Below are positions 24,082-32,099 of a stretch of 40,718 bases of DNA, piece after piece. The notes below the pieces were generated by a model that was not told the origin of the DNA, made no database searches, and saw only the letters and a program-made list of their open reading frames with translations. The position numbers and the translations under genes are program-made. The DNA comes from Bacteroidota bacterium. GTDB lineage: Bacteria > Bacteroidota > Bacteroidia > Chitinophagales > Saprospiraceae. Location of the stretch: positions 1 to 40,718 of the forward strand of contig JAKQHS010000100.1 of the NCBI GenBank assembly GCA_029557915.1, given 5' to 3'. How positions within the stretch are numbered: the first letter of the stretch is position 1; every line of letters begins with the position of its first letter.

Positions 24082-25071
24082 TTAGTCGAGGGATTGGTTT
24101 TGCTGCTCCGACATCTTCACCAGCTCCTGGTATTCGGAGGGGGTCAGGTTGTCGAGGCAGAAATTGATCGGGTTGATGGGGGTGCCTTTGTACCTCACTT
24201 CATAATGGCAATGGGGAGCCGTGGAGGTGCCCGTGCTTCCGATCACGCCGATCTGGTTTCCTTTCTTCAATTCCTGGCCTACCTTGACGTCTATCCGGTC
24301 CATATGGGCGTAAAGGGTGATATACCCGTAACCATGGTCCACTTTGACGCATTTGCCATACCCGGAATAGTTGGTCTCAATATCGATCACTCTCCCGTTG
24401 CCCGTAACCTGGATGGGAGTCCCCTTGGGAGCGGAAAAATCAATGCCGGTGTGCATTTTTACGATTTTATGAACCGGGTGCAGCCGCTTTCCAAAGCCGG
24501 AAAGGAAGCGGAGGCTTTTATTGAGCTTGTCGATCCGTACCGGTTTAATGGAGGGGATGGAAGCCAGCATTTCTTCTTTGTGGGCGGCCACATCCTGGAG
24601 CTTATCGAGGGATTTGGATTGCAAGACCAGCTGCCTTTCAAGCCTTTCCATTTTTTCAGCGGTTTTACCGACCAGTTCTCCCGAACTGGGCAGGCTTCTG
24701 AAATTTTCGTACAGGTCGTGGCCTCCTTTTCCCCCATCCCAGATCGCTTCATCGATGGGGTCCATACCCACCAGTTGCCGGTGAACGTCTGCGTCCCGGC
24801 GCTGGATATTGGCCAGGGCCTTGGACATCAGGTCAAGCTGGTCCGACATGATATTGTAGTGGTCCTTGACGGATTCCAACTCTTTCATCAGGAGTTTTTC
24901 ATTGGGAGAAGGAAGGTATTTATGAAAAACAAAAAACACGATGAGTCCGCTTACCAGGGCGGTGGACAAAAAGGAAAAGACCCTGAACAATTTTATCTTC
25001 AGGGGTTCTACGGCTTTCTCAAACTGCAGGGTATGGTGGTTATAAACGTACTTTGTAGGCTTTCCTGCCAT
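24082..25071 (-). CDS. M23-family murein endopeptidase, membrane anchored
   Basis: The 329-residue protein has a cytoplasmic N-terminus, one transmembrane helix (about 32-49), a coiled coil (about 58-170) and a C-terminal lysostaphin-like M23 domain. Zinc and catalytic residues are visible: H207 and D211 in MHTGIDFS, H256 in LYAHMD and H289 in the PHCHYEV motif. It would cut peptide cross-links in periplasmic peptidoglycan. I chose the ATG at 25071 giving MAGKPTKYVYN, the usual N-terminus of this Bacteroidota group; an ATG three codons upstream is possible. A perfect palindrome lies about 53 bp upstream. Confidence 0.92.
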   Translation of the reverse strand: MAGKPTKYVYNHHTLQFEKAVEPLKIKLFRVFSFLSTALVSGLIVFFVFHKYLPSPNEKLLMKELESVKDHYNIMSDQLDLMSKALANIQRRDADVHRQLVGMDPIDEAIWDGGKGGHDLYENFRSLPSSGELVGKTAEKMERLERQLVLQSKSLDKLQDVAAHKEEMLASIPSIKPVRIDKLNKSLRFLSGFGKRLHPVHKIVKMHTGIDFSAPKGTPIQVTGNGRVIDIETNYSGYGKCVKVDHGYGYITLYAHMDRIDVKVGQELKKGNQIGVIGSTGTSTAPHCHYEVRYKGTPINPINFCLDNLTPSEYQELVKMSEQQNQSLD

Positions 25072-25123
25072 GATCGACAAATCATTAAAAATTAAACCTA
25101 TTAATTCAATGGATATGAACGGA

Positions 25124-25138
25124 TTCCCGGATCGGGAA
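25124..25138. promoter_or_regulatory. Palindrome upstream of the M23 peptidase gene
   Basis: TTCCCG-GAT-CGGGAA is a perfect inverted repeat with 6-bp arms. It lies in the 298-bp space between the divergent M23 and alaS genes. It could be an operator; it has no T run. The rest of this space is AT-rich and holds the 8-bp repeat described separately. Confidence 0.35.
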
Positions 25139-25261
25139 ATAGTTCATATAAATTCCGGCGGGATTATAACTGGGTAAATTTATAGAAGTAAAACCATTTT
25201 ACCAAGCACATAGTACGCGGAGCGGAGATTTTAATATATATGTTTAGCACGAATGTGTAAG

Positions 25262-25301
25262 AAGTTAGTAAGTTGGTAAGTTAGCAAGTTAGCAAGTGAG
25301 A
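25262..25301. repeat. Octanucleotide tandem repeat upstream of alaS
   Basis: Five 8-bp units: AAGTTAGT, AAGTTGGT, AAGTTAGC, AAGTTAGC, AAGTGAGA. They resemble the TAGCAAGT-type units after the GH5 gene at 29005, so the two arrays share a core. The array is about 70 bp before the alaS start codon. Confidence 0.8.
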
Positions 25302-25337
25302 AACCGGTCAGAATCGCAAAGTCTGCCCCTGCTTCTT

Positions 25338-25345
25338 TATTTTTG
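25338..25345 (+). promoter_or_regulatory. -7 promoter element of alaS
   Basis: TATTTTTG matches TAnnTTTG exactly, 24 bp before the ATG at 25370. A -33 box is not clear. No T-box leader is seen. Confidence 0.45.
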
Positions 25346-25369
25346 CGGCTTATTTATACTAGAAAAAAC

Positions 25370-27991
25370 ATGACTTCTTCGGAAATAAGGCGGTATTTTC
25401 TCGACTTCTTCAGATCCAAACAGCATTTTATTGAAGAATCCGCCCCCATTGTGCTCAAGAACGATCCCAGCCTTTTGTTTACCAATGCGGGAATGAACCA
25501 GTTTAAGGATTTATTCCTGGGCAATAAACCGGTGGTCCATCCCCGGATCGCCGATACCCAAAAATGCCTCAGGGTGTCCGGCAAACACAACGACCTCGAG
25601 GAGGTGGGGCTGGATGGCACCCACCATACCATGTTTGAGATGCTGGGCAACTGGTCTTTTGGCGACTATTTCAAGGAAGAAGCCATTGATTGGGCCTGGG
25701 AATTGCTCACCCAAGTCTACAGGATGGATCCGGAACGACTGTACGCCAGCATCTTCACCGGCGATGAAAACGAAAAGCTGGTCAGGGATACGGAAGCCGG
25801 GGCTTTCTGGAAAAAACACCTGCCCGAAGACCGGATCATCCTGGGGTCCAAAAAGGACAATTTCTGGGAAATGGGAGATACCGGGCCCTGCGGTCCCTGT
25901 TCGGAGATACATGTCGACCTTCGGACCGAAGAGGAGAGGAACGCCATCCCGGGCCGTGACCTGGTCAATACCGGGCATCCCCGGGTCGTCGAAATCTGGA
26001 ACCTGGTTTTCATTCAATTCAACCGGAAATCGGATGGCCAACTGGAGGAACTGCCAGCCAAACATGTAGATACCGGAATGGGTTTTGAACGGCTCTGCAT
26101 GGTGCTCCAAAACAAAACAGCGACCTACGATACGGATATTTTCCGCGGCCTGATCGCCCATGTGGAAAAGGCAACCGGAATCGCCTACCGGGGTTCTTAC
26201 GATCCAACCGCCAAATCCGATATCGCCATGCGGGTACTGGCAGACCATATCCGCGCCGTGGCTTTTACCATTGCGGACGGCGAATTGCCCGGCAATACCG
26301 GCGCGGGTTATGTGATCCGGAGGATCCTGCGCAGGGCGGTGCGTTATTATTATTCATTTTTAAACCTACGCCAACCGTTTTTTTACACGCTGGTGCCGAT
26401 CCTGGCCGGATATTTTAAGGAGGTGTTTCCAGGCCTGGACAAACAGGAAGGTTTTGTGAGCAAGGTCATCGAAGAAGAGGAAAAGGCATTCCTGCGCACC
26501 CTCGAAGGCGGACTCCGGCGCCTGGAATCCCTTTCCACCGGTTCAGAGATTTTGGACGGCTCCGCCGCTTTTGAATTGTACGATACCTTTGGTTTTCCGA
26601 TAGACCTTACCCGGCTGATCTCCGCCGAAAGGAATATGCGGGTGGATGAAAGCGGCTTCCAGGAGGAACTGGAAAAACAAAGAGCAAGGTCCCGGGCTGC
26701 GGCGGTCACCGAGACCGGCGACTGGGTGGTTCTGCGGGATCAGAAAGAAACCCGGTTTATCGGATATGATCAGCTGGAGGCCGAAGGCGTAAAGATCATC
26801 AAATACCGGACGGTGAAGTCCAAAGACCGGGCCGAACACCAGCTGGTCCTGGACAAAACCCCGTTTTACCCGGAGGGCGGAGGCCAGATCGGCGATACGG
26901 GGATCATCCAAACGGCCAATGAAATCATCCGGGTACTGAATACCAAGAAAGAAATTGACCTGCCCCTGCACATCGTGGATCAGCTGCCTTCCGATCCCCG
27001 GGCGCTGTTTTTTGCGGCGGTGGACGGGCCCCGGAGGAAACGAATTCAAAACAACCACAGCGCGACCCACCTCCTGCATGCCGCGCTGAGAAAAGTTCTG
27101 GGTACCCATGTGCACCAGAAAGGGTCCCTGGTGGCTGAAGATTATTTGCGTTTTGACTTTTCCCATTTTCAGAAGGTCAGTACGGAAGAACTGACCCGGA
27201 TCGAACACCTGGTCAATCAGAAGATCCGTGAAAACATCGCCGTACTCGAACAAAGGGATCTGCCGATCCGGCAAGCCCAGGAAGCCGGCGCCATGATGCT
27301 TTTTGGCGAAAAATACGGGGAAAGGGTACGGATGATCACCTTTGACCCGGAATATTCCAGGGAATTATGCGGGGGCTGCCATGTGTCGGCAACCGGAAAC
27401 ATCGGCTTGTTCAGGATAACCGGGGAATCGGCGGTGGCTGCGGGGGTACGCAGGATCGAAGCCATCACCGGCGATGCGGTGGAAAGATATATCGAAGAAC
27501 AAAAACAACTGATGGACCGTATCCGGGAAGCGCTTAAAAATCCCAAAGACGTACTCCACGCGCTCAGCCACCTGGTGGATGAAAACAAGAACCTCCGGAG
27601 CCAGCTTGCCGTATACCAGGAAAAGGAAATCGCAAATCTGAAGCAGAAACTCAAAGCGGAAGCTTTGCTCCGGGACGGGGTGCATTATGTGACCGGCCTC
27701 CTGGAAAACCTGGATGAAAAAGACGCCAAAACCCTTTCTTTTCAACTTGAAAAAGAATTGTCGCCCGCCTTTATCTTGTTTGGTTTTGTATCCGGAGGCA
27801 AACCCATGCTGATGCTGCACCTCTCCAGGGAACTGGTTGAAAACAAAGGCATGAACGCGGTCCACCTGATCAAAAGACTGGCCGTGCACATCGAAGGCGG
27901 TGGCGGGGGCCAGGCCTTTTTTGCAACCGCGGGCGGCAAAAATCCGGACGGCCTGACCTCCGCCCTGGTGGAGGCTTTGCAATCCGTATAA
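25370..27991 (+). CDS. alaS: Alanyl-tRNA synthetase
   Basis: The enzyme charges tRNA(Ala) and clears mischarged Ser/Gly. The 873-residue protein has the class II catalytic core at the N-terminus (IRRYFLDFF, FTNAGMNQFK, the GDTGPCGPCSE block), the tRNA-recognition helical region, the editing domain with its zinc set H563-x3-H567 and C667-x3-H671, and the C-terminal C-Ala domain with GGGGGGQAFFATAGG-like glycine run. I chose the ATG at 25370 (MTSSEIRRYF); a TTG nine codons upstream would overlap the promoter element. The next gene starts 11 bp after the stop. Confidence 0.97.
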   Translation: MTSSEIRRYFLDFFRSKQHFIEESAPIVLKNDPSLLFTNAGMNQFKDLFLGNKPVVHPRIADTQKCLRVSGKHNDLEEVGLDGTHHTMFEMLGNWSFGDYFKEEAIDWAWELLTQVYRMDPERLYASIFTGDENEKLVRDTEAGAFWKKHLPEDRIILGSKKDNFWEMGDTGPCGPCSEIHVDLRTEEERNAIPGRDLVNTGHPRVVEIWNLVFIQFNRKSDGQLEELPAKHVDTGMGFERLCMVLQNKTATYDTDIFRGLIAHVEKATGIAYRGSYDPTAKSDIAMRVLADHIRAVAFTIADGELPGNTGAGYVIRRILRRAVRYYYSFLNLRQPFFYTLVPILAGYFKEVFPGLDKQEGFVSKVIEEEEKAFLRTLEGGLRRLESLSTGSEILDGSAAFELYDTFGFPIDLTRLISAERNMRVDESGFQEELEKQRARSRAAAVTETGDWVVLRDQKETRFIGYDQLEAEGVKIIKYRTVKSKDRAEHQLVLDKTPFYPEGGGQIGDTGIIQTANEIIRVLNTKKEIDLPLHIVDQLPSDPRALFFAAVDGPRRKRIQNNHSATHLLHAALRKVLGTHVHQKGSLVAEDYLRFDFSHFQKVSTEELTRIEHLVNQKIRENIAVLEQRDLPIRQAQEAGAMMLFGEKYGERVRMITFDPEYSRELCGGCHVSATGNIGLFRITGESAVAAGVRRIEAITGDAVERYIEEQKQLMDRIREALKNPKDVLHALSHLVDENKNLRSQLAVYQEKEIANLKQKLKAEALLRDGVHYVTGLLENLDEKDAKTLSFQLEKELSPAFILFGFVSGGKPMLMLHLSRELVENKGMNAVHLIKRLAVHIEGGGGGQAFFATAGGKNPDGLTSALVEALQSV

Positions 27992-28002
27992 ATACGCTAC
28001 TC

Positions 28003-29007
28003 ATGGATAAACGTTTTTTGGTCTGTTGTGCGACACTCCTTTTAATGGGCCTTTCCTTTGAAATGGCCGCCCAGGCAAGCCTTTCCAGGATAAGGGTTGA
28101 AGGCAACCGATTTGTCAATGAACAAAATGAGACCCTGGTTTTCCGGGGTTATAATACCAGCGATCCGGACAAACTGGTTTATGACGGACAGTGGAACAAA
28201 AGCTATTTTGAAGAAATCAGGGCCTGGGGTGGCAATATTGTCCGTTTTCCGGTCCATCCCGCCGCGTGGAGGAGGCAAGGCAAGAACAATTACCTGCGCC
28301 TCCTGGACCAGGGCATCCGTTGGGCCGGAGAGGCGGGGCTCTACGTGATCATCGACTGGCACAGCATCGGCAATCTCAAATCCGGCCTTTTCCAAAACGA
28401 TTCTTATGAAACCAGCCTGAAAGAAACCTTTGAGTTCTGGAGAGCCATGGCAACCCGGTATAAAGAAAATCCGGTGGTCGCTTTTTTTGAACTGTACAAC
28501 GAACCCACGGTATTCAATGGCCAACTCGGGGTCTGCAGCTGGAGTGAGTGGAAAGCCATCAATGAAGAGATGATCACCATCATCCGGGCCCATGGCTGCA
28601 AGGCAATACCCCTGGTCGCCGGTTTCAACTGGGCCTACGATCTCACCGTGATCAAAGACGAACCAATAAACGCTCCCGGCATTGCCTATGTATCCCATCC
28701 TTATCCCCAGAAAAGGGAAAAACCCTGGGAAGCGAAATGGACAGCCGATTGGGGATTTGCGACGGAAAAATATCCGCTGATTCTGACGGAAATCGGTTTC
28801 AGCGGCCCGGAGGAAGCCGGTGCCCATATCCCGGTGATCAGTGATGAATCCTATGGCGAGGCTATTGTAAAATATTGCCAGGAGAGGGGGATCTCTTTTG
28901 TGGCCTGGGTATTCGATGCCAACTGGTCTCCCCGGATGTTCAGCGATTGGAAATTCACCCCGACCCGGCAGGGGAAATTTTTCAAAGAGGCGCTGACGAG
29001 GAAGTGA
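28003..29007 (+). CDS. Secreted glycoside hydrolase family 5 enzyme
   Basis: A signal peptide (about 1-25, ending MAAQA) is followed by one GH5 (cellulase-type) TIM barrel. The acid/base glutamate E167 is in LYNEPT and the nucleophile E263 in LTEIGF; H118-D region DWHS and SHPY (about 231-234) are also in place, as is the late W302. The 334-residue length is a bare catalytic domain without a carbohydrate-binding module or T9SS signal, so it is probably periplasmic. Likely substrates are beta-1,4-glucans or mannans; the subfamily cannot be set by eye. It follows alaS by 11 bp on the same strand, an unusual pairing. An 8-bp repeat begins at its stop codon. Confidence 0.9.
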   Translation: MDKRFLVCCATLLLMGLSFEMAAQASLSRIRVEGNRFVNEQNETLVFRGYNTSDPDKLVYDGQWNKSYFEEIRAWGGNIVRFPVHPAAWRRQGKNNYLRLLDQGIRWAGEAGLYVIIDWHSIGNLKSGLFQNDSYETSLKETFEFWRAMATRYKENPVVAFFELYNEPTVFNGQLGVCSWSEWKAINEEMITIIRAHGCKAIPLVAGFNWAYDLTVIKDEPINAPGIAYVSHPYPQKREKPWEAKWTADWGFATEKYPLILTEIGFSGPEEAGAHIPVISDESYGEAIVKYCQERGISFVAWVFDANWSPRMFSDWKFTPTRQGKFFKEALTRK

Positions 29008-29093
29008 TTAGTTAGATAGTTAGCAAGTTAGAAAGTTGGCAAGTTTCTCGTTTCTCGCATCTCGCATCTCGCTTCTCGCTTCTCGCATCTCGC
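29005..29093. repeat. Compound 8-bp then 7-bp tandem repeat starting at a stop codon
   Basis: Five 8-bp units (TGATTAGT, TAGATAGT, TAGCAAGT, TAGAAAGT, TGGCAAGT) pass directly into seven 7-bp units (TTCTCGT, TTCTCGC, ATCTCGC, ATCTCGC, TTCTCGC, TTCTCGC, ATCTCGC). The first three bases are the TGA stop of the GH5 gene. Confidence 0.85.
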
Positions 29094-29173
29094 TCACTGT
29101 TAAATATAGATTAACTGGCAGTTCACTTATACCCTGGATCCCGTGAGTCATCGTTTCCCGGGTAAATCAAATC

Positions 29174-29677
29174 ATGAAAACCAAAATGCGGCGGACCTGG
29201 CTTCTGGCCGGGCTTGTCCTGGGTTCTTGCCAGGTGGAACTGGATAATTTTTTCGGTAAGCAAAACCCAGGGACTTACCCGAACGTCGACGAAGCGCTCC
29301 GGCCTTATTTTCAACGATTCGAGGCAGAAGCGGCAGCCAGGGGACTGACTGTGGACCTGGCCGATGCCTATATTACCGGTTACATTTCAGATATTCCCGA
29401 GAACCAGGTTATTGGCCAGTGTTCGTATTCCAGCAATGATCCGCACCGGGTAACCATTGATAAACCTTTCTGGAACCAGGCATCGGACCTGGAGCGGGAG
29501 TTTGTGGTTTTTCATGAGCTGGGTCATTGTTACCTGGCCCGGGTGCACGATGAGTCCATGGATGCCCGGGGGATTTGCCTGAGTATTATGCGGAGCGGGA
29601 CGGGCGCCTGCAGGGATGTTTATAACGCAGCAAGTCGGAGCGGTTTGATCCAGGAATTATTTACGGAAAAGGATTGA
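29174..29677 (+). CDS. Small HExxH putative metalloprotease lipoprotein
   Basis: A 167-residue exported protein with a lipoprotein-type signal ending LGSC (C19 would carry the lipid). The zinc motif is H114-E115-L-G-H118 with a further histidine at 125 (HELGHCYLARVHDE), one residue further than the metzincin spacing HExxHxxGxxH. The family is known in Bacteroidota as putative metallopeptidases, without an established substrate. The whole chain after the signal is short, so this is a minimal catalytic domain. Its stop and that of the convergent NlpC/P60 gene lie in one 10-bp palindrome. Confidence 0.75.
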   Translation: MKTKMRRTWLLAGLVLGSCQVELDNFFGKQNPGTYPNVDEALRPYFQRFEAEAAARGLTVDLADAYITGYISDIPENQVIGQCSYSSNDPHRVTIDKPFWNQASDLEREFVVFHELGHCYLARVHDESMDARGICLSIMRSGTGACRDVYNAASRSGLIQELFTEKD

Positions 29678-29681
29678 AGCT

Positions 29682-30860
29682 TCAGTCGTAGTAAGGGATA
29701 TCGGACAAGGGATAGATCCCATGTTCTTTCGGTGCGGACAAAGGTCGTGTCGCGCCCAGCAGGGAATTGAGCCGGGATTCCGTGAAGGAGGGGTCTCCGC
29801 GCACCAGGCTCTCCACCCTTACGTATCCCGAGGCATGGATGATCTTGCCCTCCCCGGCATAAATGGCCACATGGGTCACCCTTTCAGGATCGGTCGCCGT
29901 CGCTTTTCTTCCAAAAAATAAAAAATCACCCGGTCGCAGATTTTTTAAAGTGGTATCGGTTTCCACCGGGGCGCCGACCTTAACCTGCTGCGACGCATCC
30001 CTGGGCAGTTGCCAACCGTGTTGGAACAAGACGGTTTTTGTAAAGCCGCTGCAGTCCATTCCATTTCCCGAAGTGCCTCCCCAGAGATAGGGCCGGCCCA
30101 GGTAACCCATGGCCGTGCGCACGAGGTCCTCTCCGGCAGGCAGGGTGTTGGCCTGAAATTTCCATTCCTCCAGCCAGGTGGTATGCGAAGAAGGGATGTA
30201 GCCATTTCTTCCATCCGGGAAGGAGGCCTGAATAAAGTCCCCCCGGGTATCTTCCAGTTTCAGGATATTTCCGGAAGTAAGGGGTGAGAGCCTTTCCGAC
30301 GAGAGGGATGGGGCTGAAAACAGGTAGGTCTGGTCCGCGATGATGATGATCTTTTGCCTGGCGATCCAGGCTTTATAGGCGGCGCTGTCCATCAGATGGA
30401 CGGCATCCTCGTCCACCCAGCCGAGATAGTCATCGGGGGTCTGGGCATACAACCAGGAGTTGGAATACTTGTAAAGACGCAATACCGTGCCGCCCAAGGC
30501 CTGCGTGACCAGCTCACTGCTGTGGCCGGGCCGGCTGCGGATATTGGCCAGGGGTATGGTCACCACCCCGAAATGATAACCTTCCAGGGATGGCGAAGGG
30601 AGTACCATGATGCTGTCAACAAAAGCGATCCCCTCCAATCTCCGGACCAATTCTTCTTTGGCCCGGCCGTTATCCACTTCCCCTTTTAAGATCAGGGTTT
30701 TGCCCTGAAAGACGGGGTCGATATCAAAAATAGCGGTCCTTTTGTCCGGCGCATATTTGTACCGGAGAGAATCCAGGATTTCCGTGACGCGTGCATCGGG
30801 CAGGGGACCTGAGGAACAATAGGCTAAAAAGAAAGGAACGGCCAGAAGGAGATATTTCAT
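29682..30860 (-). CDS. NlpC/P60 (C40) murein peptidase with SH3 domains
   Basis: A 392-residue exported protein. The N-terminus (MKYLLLAVPFFLAYCSSG) looks like a lipoprotein signal with C15, although Y14 before the cysteine is unusual. A BON-like segment (about 25-90) is followed by bacterial SH3 domains (about 98-155 and 170-230) and a C40 catalytic domain with C270 in MDCSGF, H330 in THVAIY and H342 in IIHASG. It would hydrolyse the gamma-D-Glu-diamino acid bond in murein peptides. An exact TAnnTTTG element ends 4 bp before the ATG, so its mRNA is probably leaderless. Confidence 0.9.
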   Translation of the reverse strand: MKYLLLAVPFFLAYCSSGPLPDARVTEILDSLRYKYAPDKRTAIFDIDPVFQGKTLILKGEVDNGRAKEELVRRLEGIAFVDSIMVLPSPSLEGYHFGVVTIPLANIRSRPGHSSELVTQALGGTVLRLYKYSNSWLYAQTPDDYLGWVDEDAVHLMDSAAYKAWIARQKIIIIADQTYLFSAPSLSSERLSPLTSGNILKLEDTRGDFIQASFPDGRNGYIPSSHTTWLEEWKFQANTLPAGEDLVRTAMGYLGRPYLWGGTSGNGMDCSGFTKTVLFQHGWQLPRDASQQVKVGAPVETDTTLKNLRPGDFLFFGRKATATDPERVTHVAIYAGEGKIIHASGYVRVESLVRGDPSFTESRLNSLLGATRPLSAPKEHGIYPLSDIPYYD

Positions 30861-30864
30861 GATA

Positions 30865-30872
30865 CAAAAGTA
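30865..30872 (-). promoter_or_regulatory. -7 promoter element of the NlpC/P60 gene
   Basis: On the minus strand TACTTTTG is an exact TAnnTTTG match, 4 bp before the ATG at 30860. It directly follows the terminator-like hairpin of the upstream gene. Confidence 0.5.
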
Positions 30873-30877
30873 GAAAA

Positions 30878-30910
30878 TAAAAGGCCGAACCTCTCGTCTG
30901 AGATCCGGCC
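30878..30910 (-). terminator. Rho-independent terminator-like hairpin
   Basis: On the minus strand GGCCG and CGGCC pair around a partly complementary interior and are followed by TTTTATTTT. It lies about 50 bp after the stop of the DUF2807 gene and would end that transcript before the NlpC/P60 promoter. Confidence 0.55.
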
Positions 30911-30962
30911 CTGTCCACCTACTCTTAGGGAAGAATAGTTCTTATGTATTTTTATTCAGGGT

Positions 30963-31667
30963 TCAAATGGATTCGATGGAGCCGCTTCCGGAGATGCCGG
31001 TTTTGATTTTCGGCTGGCCTTTGTAACGAACGCTGCCGCTGCCGGAGATGCCGGCTTCGAGCATATCGCTGGCCGAAACTTCACAGGAACCGGAACCGGA
31101 GATCCCAATCTTGACCTGGCTGGCGGGGAAATCGAGCGCCCTGACATTTCCTGAACCGGAAGTGCCTATTTTCAGATCGCGGGTTTTACCCTTAAGGTGA
31201 ATATTGCCGGAACCGCTGAGGCCGCAATCCACATGGTCGGCTTCCACCATGACCTTGACGGTGCCGGAGCCGCTGACCCCCACATTAAAATCATCCGCGG
31301 TAAACATATTGGTGGTCACGATCGAACCGGAACCGCCGAGGCCTACCGCCGTCAGTTTGGGAAGGGTGATTTTGATTTTCAGATCTTCATAATCGCCCCA
31401 AGTGTTTTTGGAGAATTTGATTTTCCACTTTTTGTCATTGACCTCGGTCTGGATCAGGTCGATGATGTTGGCCTGGCCTTCCACCGTGATTTGCTGGGTG
31501 GCTCCCTGGGTGATTTCCACATCGGCGGAAATATTGCTTTCAATTTTTTCAAAGGAAGCCAGCTCCAGGGTACGGGTGACCTTCGGGCCTGTGCCTTTGA
31601 TTTTCTGGCTGGAGGCCGTTTGTATTCCGGCAACGACCAAAATCAGCAGAAGAATAATGTTTTTCAT
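30963..31667 (-). CDS. DUF2807 'head GIN' domain secreted protein
   Basis: A signal peptide (about 1-20, ending ASSQ) precedes a 214-residue mature chain. After an FEKIESNISADVEITQG opening, the rest is a series of six or seven repeats of about 20 residues with a central SGSG or GSGS turn (VSGSGTV, LSGSGNI, TSGSGNV, ISGSGSC and so on). This is the DUF2807 (putative auto-transporter adhesin, head GIN) fold, a right-handed beta-solenoid common in Bacteroidota. Role unknown; envelope or surface location expected. I chose the ATG at 31667 because it gives a normal signal peptide. Confidence 0.88.
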   Translation of the reverse strand: MKNIILLLILVVAGIQTASSQKIKGTGPKVTRTLELASFEKIESNISADVEITQGATQQITVEGQANIIDLIQTEVNDKKWKIKFSKNTWGDYEDLKIKITLPKLTAVGLGGSGSIVTTNMFTADDFNVGVSGSGTVKVMVEADHVDCGLSGSGNIHLKGKTRDLKIGTSGSGNVRALDFPASQVKIGISGSGSCEVSASDMLEAGISGSGSVRYKGQPKIKTGISGSGSIESI

Positions 31668-31817
31668 GATTTCAGAATTTATTTGTGCTATTAAAGACAG
31701 CGTGAATTCCACGGGGTTGCATACCGTCCGTTAGGGGGACTTCAAAATCCGGCGAATCCATCCCATATCCGATAGGCATGAAAGGAGCCCGCTCTGCCGG
31801 CATCCGCAGCCCTGCGA

Positions 31818-32069
31818 TCAATTATCCTCCATATCCAAATTGACCATCTTGATCACCGAGACCATCGTTTGGCCCTGGGAAAAACTGTGTTTCAATTCGG
31901 TCTGAAGCAAATGCATGCAGGCATCAAAATCACCGGTAATCTGGGTGCTCATGGGCGTGTTCCGAACTTCAACATTGCGGTACTGGCTCAACCTGGACAG
32001 CAGGTCGCGGATAGGCCCGCTGTAGTTTTTATCCAGGGGGTATAAACTGAGATCAATGGATATCTTCAT
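31818..32069 (-). CDS. YkoF / MTH1187-type thiamine-binding family small protein
   Basis: An 83-residue protein without signal or membrane segment. The opening MKISIDLSLYPL and the central VEVRNTPMSTQITGD match the YkoF-related family, whose members bind thiamine or its pyrimidine precursor (the VEVGPMST-like motif). An ATG two codons upstream (32075) is also possible. It follows the MFS transporter gene by about 30 bp on the same strand, so the pair may act on the same small molecule. Function is inferred from family only. Confidence 0.72.
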   Translation of the reverse strand: MKISIDLSLYPLDKNYSGPIRDLLSRLSQYRNVEVRNTPMSTQITGDFDACMHLLQTELKHSFSQGQTMVSVIKMVNLDMEDN

Positions 32070-32099
32070 GGTCATTGGTTTTAAATCAAAAAGACAAGG

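Noticed and set aside
23953-25095. Open frame of 380 codons on the plus strand opposite the DUF3667 and M23 genes
   Set aside because: It spans two well-supported minus-strand genes and shows no family match.
25072-25369. T-box or other riboswitch upstream of alaS
   Set aside because: The predicted leader is only about 20 bases and I find no T-box sequence; the region holds simple repeats instead.
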